DNA of 7,166 nucleotides from NCBI GenBank assembly GCA_016302185.1, contig JAEDOC010000106.1, forward strand, positions 1-7,166, written 5' to 3'. The stretch is from Clostridium sp. GTDB taxonomy: Bacteria; Bacillota; Clostridia; Lachnospirales; Lachnospiraceae. A model generated the notes under the pieces. That model did not search any database, was not told where the DNA came from, and worked only from the letters and a program-made list of their open reading frames with translations. This document shows, in pieces, positions 1 through 5,488 of this stretch. Position 1 is the first letter of the stretch. Each line of letters starts with the position of its first letter. The position numbers were made by a program, and so were the translations under genes.

Positions 1-228
1 AGTCTTTTTTGCTGTCACGGCCTTAGAACTTCCCATTGACTGCACAAGAATTCCCATCCGGCACCTGTTTTTAGGCGGCAGGCCCTTTCCCGCGTCCGTG
101 TCCGACTCCTTACAGAAGATATTTTCGACCAATTACATAGGAGCGCCGGCTTACGCGACGCTCCAGGTTACTCAATTACATCTCTATCTTAGATAGTTTT
201 GAACAGTATTTGTGAACATTTTGTGAAA
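1..228. other. Upstream region without a supported gene
   Basis: I see no gene here that I can support. One plus-strand frame is open from base 2 to a TAG at 194-196, but its product resembles nothing I recognise and no start is in view, so it could be either a gene tail or chance. The stretch contains a 9-bp direct repeat CAATTACAT (130-138 and 173-181) flanking a hairpin (GGAGCG at 140-145, CGCTCC at 159-164). It also contains a 13-bp palindrome (CTATCT-T-AGATAG, 184-196) and a phased direct repeat (209-227) just before the heat-shock operator. Confidence 0.5.
209..227 (+). repeat. 11-bp-phased direct repeat upstream of the hsp20 promoter
   Basis: The octamer TTTGTGAA occurs at 209-216 and again at 220-227. 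The period is 11 bp, about one helical turn, so both copies face the same side of the DNA. The pair ends one base before the CIRCE element and lies about 50-70 bp upstream of the predicted transcription start. That position would suit an activator site, but no known factor is recognised and chance in AT-rich DNA is possible. Confidence 0.4.
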
Positions 229-255
229 TTAGCACTCACCTATTGACAGTGCTAA
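229..255 (+). promoter_or_regulatory. CIRCE element (HrcA operator)
   Basis: The arms are TTAGCACTC (229-237) and CAGTGCTAA (247-255), separated by 9 bases. The consensus CIRCE is TTAGCACTC-N9-GAGTGCTAA, so 17 of the 18 arm positions match. The only difference is the innermost base of the right arm. CIRCE is the binding site of the heat-shock repressor HrcA. The right arm overlaps the -35 hexamer of the predicted hsp20 promoter, so bound HrcA should block RNA polymerase. This predicts heat-inducible, HrcA-controlled transcription of the two downstream hsp20 genes. Confidence 0.92.
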
Positions 256-271
256 TAATACGTGTTATATT
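243..271 (+). promoter_or_regulatory. Sigma-A-type promoter of the hsp20 operon
   Basis: A perfect -35 box TTGACA (243-248) is separated by 17 bp from a -10 box TATATT (266-271). Transcription would start near 278, giving a leader of about 100 nt before the first hsp20 gene. The -35 box lies inside the CIRCE operator, a standard repression geometry. Confidence 0.8.
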
Positions 272-378
272 ACACATAGAACAAAGGAGAGATGAAAAAC
301 AGTGAGAAACATCCTTCCGGTTCCAAGTGATAACAACAGATGAATCAGAATAGTAGATAGAAAAAGGAGAGATGACTT

Positions 379-843
379 ATGTTAATGCCTAGTATTTTTG
401 GAGAGAGTTTATTTGATGATTTCTTCCGTGATTTCCCGGTCTTTGATGATAAGGCAGAGAGGAAGGCGGAGAAGAAGCTGTACGGCAGACATGCACAGAA
501 TCTGATGAAGACCGATATTAAGGAAATGAAGGACGGTTATGAGCTGGAGATTGATCTGCCGGGCTTTAAGAAAGAGGAGATTACTGTTTCCCTGGAGGAC
601 GGCAATCTGACCATCAGCGCAGCGAAAGGACTTGACCAGGAAGAGCAGGAGAAGAAAACCGGACGGTACATCCGCAGAGAGCGTTATGCCGGTGCCTGTG
701 AGAGAAGCTTCTATGTAGGCGAGGATCTGACGGTGGAGGATATCAGAGCAGAGTTTAAGCACGGGATTCTGAAGCTGTTCGTTCCGAAGAAGGAAGAGAA
801 GCCCGCGGTAGAGGCGAAGAAATACATTTCCATCGAGGGCTGA
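379..843 (+). CDS. hsp20: Small heat-shock protein, Hsp20/alpha-crystallin family (first of a tandem pair)
   Basis: This 154-residue cytoplasmic, ATP-independent holdase chaperone would bind unfolding proteins and keep them soluble for refolding by DnaK-type machines. The alpha-crystallin domain spans about residues 43-137. It contains the family motif A-x(4)-G-x-L (A124, G129, L131) and the segment GRYIRRERY that precedes the conserved RSF. The C-terminal tail carries the IxI oligomer-anchoring motif (I150-S-I152). The short N-terminal arm MLMPSIFGESLFDDFF closely resembles that of the second copy downstream. The ATG at 379 is well supported by AGGAG (365-369) nine bases upstream. The gene follows a CIRCE-controlled promoter and a leader with two possible mini-ORFs. 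No terminator separates it from the next hsp20 gene 78 bp downstream, so the two are probably co-transcribed. The family assignment is secure; the exact clients are unknown. Confidence 0.96.
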   Translation: MLMPSIFGESLFDDFFRDFPVFDDKAERKAEKKLYGRHAQNLMKTDIKEMKDGYELEIDLPGFKKEEITVSLEDGNLTISAAKGLDQEEQEKKTGRYIRRERYAGACERSFYVGEDLTVEDIRAEFKHGILKLFVPKKEEKPAVEAKKYISIEG

Positions 844-921
844 TGTCCTGTTCGGTGTTCCTATAGAGATTCAGAGTTTTAATTGTTTTGTTTTCTAAGT
901 TTTGGAAAGGAGTAATGACTT

Positions 922-1365
922 ATGATGATGCCCAGTATTTTTGCAAGAGATATGTTTGATGACTTTTTTGGATTCCCCTATGGGGCTTACACAGGGTTCG
1001 CGACAGCGGAAAACAGAGGAACAGAGCTGATGACAACTGATGTAAAGGAGGATGAGCAGGGATATGAAATCACGATGAATATTCCCGGAGTGAAGAAAGA
1101 GGATGTGAAGGCAGAGCTGAAGGATGGCTATCTGACGATTCAGGCAACCAGCAACTCGAAGAAGGATGAGAAGGACAGCGAAGGCCGTTATATCCGTCGT
1201 GAGCGCTACTGCGGTTCCTGCAGCCGAAGCTTCTATGTTGGCGAGGAGATGACGGAAGAGGATATTAAGGCGAAATTTGAAAATGGTACGCTGAAGCTGA
1301 CCTTACCGAAGAAGGAAGCAAAGAAGGCTGTGCCGGAGAAAAAATATATTGCCATTGAAGGCTGA
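922..1365 (+). CDS. hsp20: Small heat-shock protein, Hsp20/alpha-crystallin family (second of a tandem pair)
   Basis: This 147-residue protein is a paralogue of the preceding gene, with the same holdase role expected. The alpha-crystallin domain covers about residues 36-129 and has the A-x(4)-G-x-L motif (A117, G122, L124). The C terminus has the IxI anchor (I143-A-I145). The two paralogues are most alike around RYIRRERY and RSFYVGE and differ most in the N-terminal third and the acidic loop near residues 76-88. Unlike copy one, this protein has two cysteines in a CGSC arrangement (C97, C100) where copy one has only one (C107). The start ATG at 922 follows GGAAAGGAG (904-912) at good spacing. 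The sequence ATGACTTATG around the start is shared with copy one. A terminator lies 38 bp beyond the stop, ending the operon. The unequal arms may allow mixed oligomers, which is inference. Confidence 0.96.
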   Translation: MMMPSIFARDMFDDFFGFPYGAYTGFATAENRGTELMTTDVKEDEQGYEITMNIPGVKKEDVKAELKDGYLTIQATSNSKKDEKDSEGRYIRRERYCGSCSRSFYVGEEMTEEDIKAKFENGTLKLTLPKKEAKKAVPEKKYIAIEG

Positions 1366-1402
1366 CAAAATCGGTAAATCAGACCGTTCACATAGATAGA
1401 AG

Positions 1403-1452
1403 AAGGCGGATGACCCTGGTAACAGAAAGTTACGAAGGCCATCCGCCTTTTT
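1403..1452 (+). terminator. Rho-independent terminator of the hsp20 operon
   Basis: The 10-bp stem AAGGCGGATG (1403-1412) pairs with CATCCGCCTT (1440-1449) and runs into a short T-tract (1448-1452). Inside the loop there is a second small hairpin, GTAAC (1419-1423) with GTTAC (1429-1433). It separates the hsp20 unit from the glgX promoter. Confidence 0.85.
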
Positions 1453-1476
1453 ATGTTTGGTGAAAGTCCGTCTTTC

Positions 1477-1505
1477 TTGCGAAGCGGGGAATCCTGCGAT
1501 ATAAT
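1477..1505 (+). promoter_or_regulatory. Sigma-A-type promoter of glgX
   Basis: A consensus -10 box TATAAT (1500-1505) lies 17 bp downstream of TTGCGA (1477-1482), which matches four of six bases of the -35 consensus. The predicted start near 1512 leaves a leader of about 27 nt containing the ribosome binding site AGGAAGGG (1524-1531). No operator is evident. Confidence 0.7.
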
Positions 1506-1538
1506 GGAGCATATACACTTAACAGGAAGGGATAAAAC

Positions 1539-3668
1539 GTGAAACCACATACGCAAAAATATATGTTTCAGGATTTGGAGGGAGTTTCTCCGATGGGAGA
1601 GGTGGCAGGCTATCGGGTACGCCCCGGCTTTTTTGATATGAACGGAGCTTTTGCTCTGACCACAGGCGTGAATTTTACGATTCATACGCAGGGGGGAACC
1701 TCCTGTGAACTGCTTTTATTTCATCACGGCGAGGAGGAGCCCTTTGCGGTGCTTCCGTTTCCGGAACAATACCGGATAGGCGATGTGTACTCTATGATTG
1801 TGTTTGGTCTGGATATTAAAGAGATCGAATATGCCTACCGGATTGACGGGCCGTATGATCCGAAGTCGGGGATGCTGTTTGATAAGAAACATGTACTTTT
1901 GGATCCGTATGCCCGTGCGGTTGCGGGACAGCGAATCTGGGGCGAGTCGAAGAAGGGAGCGTATCATGGCAGTATTGTGAAGGATATGTTTGACTGGGGG
2001 GATATGCCGCAGTCTTCCCGGGAACTGAGTGATCTGGTGATCTACGAGATGCATGTGCGGGGCTTTACCAATCATCCGTCTTCCGGTGTAGCGCATCCCG
2101 GAACCTTTGACGGTTTGATGGAGAAGATTCCCTATTTAAAGGAACTGGGGATCAATGCGGTGGAGCTGATGCCCATCTTTGAATTTGATGAGACCATGAA
2201 TGCCAGAGAGGTGGACGGAAAACGCCTTCTGGAGTATTGGGGCTACAATACGGTCAGCTTCTTTTCTCCTAATACCAGCTACACTGCGGCGGTGGAGCCC
2301 AATGCAGAGGGGACGGAGTTAAAGCGGCTGATCAAAGCGCTTCATGAGAACGGAATCGAAGTGATTCTGGATGTGGTGTTTAACCATACGGCGGAGGGAA
2401 ACGAGAAAGGACCGGTGTTCAGCTATAAGGGCTTTGATAACAAGATTTACTATATGCTGACACCGGACGGCAATTATTACAATTTCAGCGGCTGCGGCAA
2501 TACATTAAACTGCAATCATCCGGTGGTTCGTCAGATGATTCTGGAATGTCTGCGTTACTGGACCGTGAATTACCGGGTGGATGGCTTCCGATTTGATCTT
2601 GCCAGCATTCTGGGGAGAAATGAGGATGGATCACCGATGAACAATCCGCCGCTGCTGAGCAGTCTGGCTGCGGATCCACTGCTGAGTAACGTAAAGCTGA
2701 TCGCGGAGGCATGGGATGCCGGCGGACTGTATCAGGTGGGTAATTTCCCGGCCCATGGACGATGGGCAGAGTGGAACGGTCGTTATCGGGATTCGATTCG
2801 GGGATTTTTAAAAGGAGATAACTGGGAAGCGTGGACAGCGGCCCGAAGCATCTGCGGCTCCGGGGATCTGTACGGTGGTTTTGAATCGAAGGGCAACGGA
2901 CAGTATGCCGGCTATAATTCCTGTGTGAATTTCCTGACCTGTCATGATGGATTTACCCTGTATGATCTGTATGCCTACAATGAAAAGCATAACCTGGGTA
3001 ATGGCTGGAATAATACGGACGGTGCCAATGACAACCGGAGCTGGAACTGCGGCGCTGAAGGAGAGACGGGGGATCCGGAGGTGATAAAGCTTCGTTACCG
3101 GATGATCCGCAATGCCTGTACGGTGCTGATGTGCAGCCGGGGAGCTACCATGTTTCTGGCAGGAGATGAATTTGGCAATACCCAGTTTGGCAATAATAAC
3201 AGCTACTGTCAGGATAATGAGATTTCCTGGCTGGACTGGTCTTATCTGGAGAAAAATCGGGATTTGTTTGAATTCTTCAAATATATGATTGCTTATCGGT
3301 GGAAGCATCCGGTGATCCGTAAGAAGCTTCCGGATGCGGTCTGCGGCATGGAACCGCTGCATTGCCATGATTTAGATGCGGATAAGCTTTCTCTGCCTCA
3401 GGGAGCCAGAACCTTTTCTGTCAGCTTTGCCGGTTATGATCGGGAGAAAGGGCAGGATGATATTGTCTACGTCTCCATCAATACCTACTGGGAGGATCAG
3501 GAGATTACACTCCCGAGGCTGAAGATGGGAGCCTGGTATCTCAGTGTAAATACCTACGGGGATGAGCGGGGAAGATACTTTTATCCGGAAGAAGAGAATA
3601 CCCGGATTGGAGGCAGCTTTGTGCTTCGGCCGCGGTCGGTGGCAGTCTTTACCTGGCATCCGTTCTAG
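1539..3668 (+). CDS. glgX: Glycogen debranching enzyme, GlgX/isoamylase type (GH13)
   Basis: This 709-residue cytoplasmic glycoside hydrolase is predicted to cleave alpha-1,6 branch points of glycogen or related glucans, probably after phosphorylase has shortened the outer chains. An N-terminal CBM48-type beta domain spans about residues 22-115. It is followed by the GH13 TIM barrel with all four conserved regions: DVVFNH (278-283), GFRFD with nucleophile D353, IAEAWD with acid/base E390, and FLTCHD with transition-state stabiliser D470. Segments typical of the isoamylase/GlgX branch are GCGNTLNCNHP (318-328), GRWAEWNGRYRD (407-418) and GNNNSYCQDNE (551-561). A C-terminal beta domain begins near residue 600. 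The length is normal for the family and the catalytic set is complete. The start is GTG at 1539, seven bases after AGGAAGGG; no better ATG exists upstream. The gene has its own promoter and stands alone, with no glycogen synthase or phosphorylase gene in view. A pullulanase- or isoamylase-like substrate preference cannot be excluded. Confidence 0.95.
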   Translation: MKPHTQKYMFQDLEGVSPMGEVAGYRVRPGFFDMNGAFALTTGVNFTIHTQGGTSCELLLFHHGEEEPFAVLPFPEQYRIGDVYSMIVFGLDIKEIEYAYRIDGPYDPKSGMLFDKKHVLLDPYARAVAGQRIWGESKKGAYHGSIVKDMFDWGDMPQSSRELSDLVIYEMHVRGFTNHPSSGVAHPGTFDGLMEKIPYLKELGINAVELMPIFEFDETMNAREVDGKRLLEYWGYNTVSFFSPNTSYTAAVEPNAEGTELKRLIKALHENGIEVILDVVFNHTAEGNEKGPVFSYKGFDNKIYYMLTPDGNYYNFSGCGNTLNCNHPVVRQMILECLRYWTVNYRVDGFRFDLASILGRNEDGSPMNNPPLLSSLAADPLLSNVKLIAEAWDAGGLYQVGNFPAHGRWAEWNGRYRDSIRGFLKGDNWEAWTAARSICGSGDLYGGFESKGNGQYAGYNSCVNFLTCHDGFTLYDLYAYNEKHNLGNGWNNTDGANDNRSWNCGAEGETGDPEVIKLRYRMIRNACTVLMCSRGATMFLAGDEFGNTQFGNNNSYCQDNEISWLDWSYLEKNRDLFEFFKYMIAYRWKHPVIRKKLPDAVCGMEPLHCHDLDADKLSLPQGARTFSVSFAGYDREKGQDDIVYVSINTYWEDQEITLPRLKMGAWYLSVNTYGDERGRYFYPEEENTRIGGSFVLRPRSVAVFTWHPF

Positions 3669-3686
3669 CGTTGTCAGATCCTGTGC

Positions 3687-3715
3687 TTGACATTTGAGAG
3701 AAAACTATATAAACT
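3687..3715 (+). promoter_or_regulatory. Possible promoter of the ABC importer leader
   Basis: A perfect -35 hexamer TTGACA (3687-3692) lies 19 bp after the glgX stop codon. At 17-bp spacing the -10 candidate is TAAACT (3710-3715), which is weak. TATAAA (3708-3713) is a better hexamer but has only a 15-bp spacer. If used, transcription would begin near 3722, giving a leader of about 185 nt before the permease gene. Confidence 0.45.
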
Positions 3716-3721
3716 AAAAAT

Positions 3722-3896
3722 GGTTATGATTTCTGCACAGTGAACCGCGGTTTGCTGCAAAGAAGATTAGAAGGAAAGAGGTACTGACGCGAGGAAGAGA
3801 TTCCGGACGGAAAGACAGCCGAAGCATAAGAACCGGTCTTACGGTTTTCATTTGTGAACGAATAAGTGCACCCTTTTCCAGGGTGCATTTTTTTTT
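3722..3896 (+). promoter_or_regulatory. Structured leader RNA of unknown class ahead of the ABC importer
   Basis: This non-coding stretch between glgX and the permease gene has several local hairpins. The first is CAGTGAAC/GTTTGCTG (3738-3745 with 3750-3757, tetraloop CGCG, two G-U pairs). The second is a pair of mutually exclusive small hairpins in which TTCC (3801-3804) can pair with GGAA at 3793-3796 (loop GAGA) or at 3809-3812. The third is AGAACCG/CGGTTTT (3829-3835 with 3842-3848, including a G-U pair). A strong terminator ends the leader at 3896, one base before the permease ribosome binding site. Such geometry is typical of riboswitches and attenuators, but no known class is recognised: I looked for TPP and guanidine-I core motifs and found none. 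It could also be glgX 3' sequence or a small RNA. Confidence 0.35.
3867..3896 (+). terminator. Strong rho-independent terminator abutting the permease ribosome binding site
   Basis: The stem TGCACCC (3867-3873) pairs with GGGTGCA (3881-3887) across a 7-base loop and is followed by nine consecutive T residues (3888-3896). The GAGG ribosome binding site of the permease gene starts at 3897. It could end glgX transcripts about 200 nt after the stop codon, or act as a regulated terminator for the importer operon. Confidence 0.88.
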
Positions 3897-3908
3897 GAGG
3901 ATAAGGCT

Positions 3909-4682
3909 ATGAAACGATACATGAAAACGATATTTGGGATTCTGTTCCTTTTGCTGGCCTGGCAGCTGGCAGCTTCCTCCGGCCTCTGGAGCGCCTATGT
4001 GCTTCCGTCGCCGGCGAAGGTGGGGAAGGCTCTCCGGACAATGGCGGAAAGCGGCGTTCTGTGGAAGCATATTGCGATCAGCGGGGGAAGGGTGCTGAAG
4101 GGGTTTGGAATTGCGTTCGGACTGGCTTTCCTGTGCGGATTGATCGATTATGGACTGCCATGGATGGAAGAATATTACGGAAGCTTTCTGGAATTTATGC
4201 GAAATGTTCCGCCCATCAGCCTGATTGCTCTTTTGATTCTGTGGTTTGGAATCGGGGAGACCTCCAAAATTATTATCATTGTGCTGGCTTCGTTTTTTCC
4301 CATGTATTTGAATATCAGAAAAGGCTTTGTTTCCTGTGATAAGAAGCTTCTGGAGGTGGGAGAGGTATTTGGCTTTGGTCCCTGGAGGCGGTTTTTCCGA
4401 ATCGTGCTTCCGTCGGCGGTGCCGGATATTCTGGTGGGCATGCGGGTCGGCTTAGGCTACAGCTGGCGAGCCATTATCGGTGCGGAGATGATCGCGGCGG
4501 GAAGCGGGTTGGGCTATCTGATTCTGGACTCCCAGCAGATGTCCCGATCGGACAAGGTAATCGCGGGTATTCTGGTAATTGGAGTCGTGGGAATTCTCTG
4601 TGATCAACTGTTTCAACTGCTGATCCGGCGGATGGTTCGCCGGGAATTGACCGGTGCGGGGCTTCCGGCAGATAAGGACTGA
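3909..4682 (+). CDS. ABC importer permease, SsuC/TauC-like (nitrate/sulfonate/taurine class)
   Basis: This 257-residue integral membrane protein would form the translocation channel, probably as a homodimer, of the importer encoded with the next two genes. Hydrophobic segments lie at about residues 7-22, 63-80, 100-113, 119-135, 183-197 and 217-237. The family hallmark PPISLIALLILWFGIGE occurs at residues 101-117. The cytoplasmic coupling (EAA-type) loop follows at about 149-180, ending in FFRIVLPSAVPDI (162-174), and would dock on the ATPase. Size and topology are normal for BPD_transp_1 permeases of this class. The start at 3909 is preceded by GAGG (3897-3900) directly after a nine-T terminator tract, which is an unusual arrangement. 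The ATPase gene begins 53 bp after the stop. Substrate is not predictable from the permease. Confidence 0.93.
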   Translation: MKRYMKTIFGILFLLLAWQLAASSGLWSAYVLPSPAKVGKALRTMAESGVLWKHIAISGGRVLKGFGIAFGLAFLCGLIDYGLPWMEEYYGSFLEFMRNVPPISLIALLILWFGIGETSKIIIIVLASFFPMYLNIRKGFVSCDKKLLEVGEVFGFGPWRRFFRIVLPSAVPDILVGMRVGLGYSWRAIIGAEMIAAGSGLGYLILDSQQMSRSDKVIAGILVIGVVGILCDQLFQLLIRRMVRRELTGAGLPADKD

Positions 4683-4735
4683 GACAGATACGGACGTAAG
4701 GACCAGATGGGACAGGAGAGAGGAAAACAGTTGCC

Positions 4736-5488
4736 ATGAAAATGAAGGAATTGTATAAAAGCTATGAGGTTTCCGGAAGAAAGCTTCCGGTTCTTCAGAA
4801 TCTGACCATGGAGGCTGAGGATCAGGGAATCACCGTGGTGCTGGGACGGAGCGGCTGCGGAAAAACAACACTGCTGCGACTGATTGCCGGTCTGGAGCCG
4901 CTGGATTCCGGGGAGATGGAAGGGATTGACCAGGGAAAAATCGGAATTATTTTTCAGGAGCCGCGGCTGATGCCGTGGCTGACGGTGGAGGGCAATATTC
5001 TGTTTGGTGTGGGAAGGAGAAAGGGAAGGGGAAGCAGGGCAGATGCTATAGTGGATAAGAGGCGGCAGAAGCTGCCGAAGCTTCTGGAGCTGACCGGTCT
5101 GACCGGTTTTGAGAAGGCGTATCCGTCTCAGCTGTCGGGAGGCATGCAGCAACGGGCTGCACTGGCCAGGGCTCTGATGTATGAGCCGGATTTCCTTCTG
5201 ATGGATGAGCCTTTTGCCGCGCTGGACTATTTTACCAGGAAGCAGATGCAGCAGGAGCTGCTGACCATTCATGAGAAGGAGAAAAAGGGAGTATTATTTG
5301 TGACCCACAGCATTGACGAGGCACTGACCATCGGTACAAAGATCGTCATTTTGGAGGATGGTGCCTGCCGGTGGGAGTATGATATGCATTTGTTTTCATT
5401 TCCGAGGGATCTGCTTTCTTCGGAGATGATTCAGATAAAAAAAGAGATTATCAGTCGAATTGAAGAAAGAGAGGATGAAACATTATGA
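4736..5488 (+). CDS. ABC importer ATPase, SsuB/TauB-like
   Basis: This 250-residue cytoplasmic nucleotide-binding subunit would power the importer. All motifs are intact: Walker A GRSGCGKTT (37-45), Q-loop FQEPRLMPW (73-81), signature LSGGMQQR (133-140), Walker B FLLMDEP (153-159) with catalytic E158, D-loop ALD (162-164) and switch histidine H191. The Q-loop wording is characteristic of the nitrate/sulfonate/taurine ATPase subfamily. The C terminus is short, with no regulatory domain. Start choice: ATG at 4736 has GAGAGG at 4718-4723, 12 bases upstream, which is rather distant; ATG at 4742 is farther still, so 4736 is preferred. The stop codon overlaps the next gene's start by four bases (ATGA), indicating translational coupling to the binding protein. 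Confidence 0.96.
   Translation: MKMKELYKSYEVSGRKLPVLQNLTMEAEDQGITVVLGRSGCGKTTLLRLIAGLEPLDSGEMEGIDQGKIGIIFQEPRLMPWLTVEGNILFGVGRRKGRGSRADAIVDKRRQKLPKLLELTGLTGFEKAYPSQLSGGMQQRAALARALMYEPDFLLMDEPFAALDYFTRKQMQQELLTIHEKEKKGVLFVTHSIDEALTIGTKIVILEDGACRWEYDMHLFSFPRDLLSSEMIQIKKEIISRIEEREDETL

Noticed and set aside
1..57. Minus-strand open frame starting at ATG 57 (MGILVQSMGSSKAVTAKKT) and leaving the window.
   Set aside because: Only 19 codons are visible, with a weak AGGTG as ribosome binding site and no recognised family.
2..196. Plus-strand open frame running in from the left edge to a TAG at 194-196, possible C-terminal end of an upstream gene.
   Set aside because: About 64 open codons, with no recognisable motif and no start in view. 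An equally open frame exists on the minus strand over 1-57, so chance is likely.
209..255. CtsR operator in the hsp20 promoter region.
   Set aside because: The repeated unit is TTTGTGAA with an 11-bp period, not the GGTCAAA heptads with a 3-base spacer expected for CtsR.
1233..1685. Minus-strand reading frame spanning the hsp20 terminator and glgX promoter.
   Set aside because: It is antisense to two solid genes, a terminator and a promoter, and its product has no family features.
3722..3896. Known riboswitch of the TPP or guanidine-I (ykkC) class, both of which can precede NMT1-type transporters.
   Set aside because: The conserved CTGAGA/ACCCTT/GAACCTGAT core of TPP and the CCGAGAG/GGGAGA core of guanidine-I were not found by eye.
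3714..4070. Minus-strand reading frame covering the leader and the start of the permease gene.
   Set aside because: It runs antisense through the terminator and the permease N terminus, with no ribosome binding site or recognisable product.
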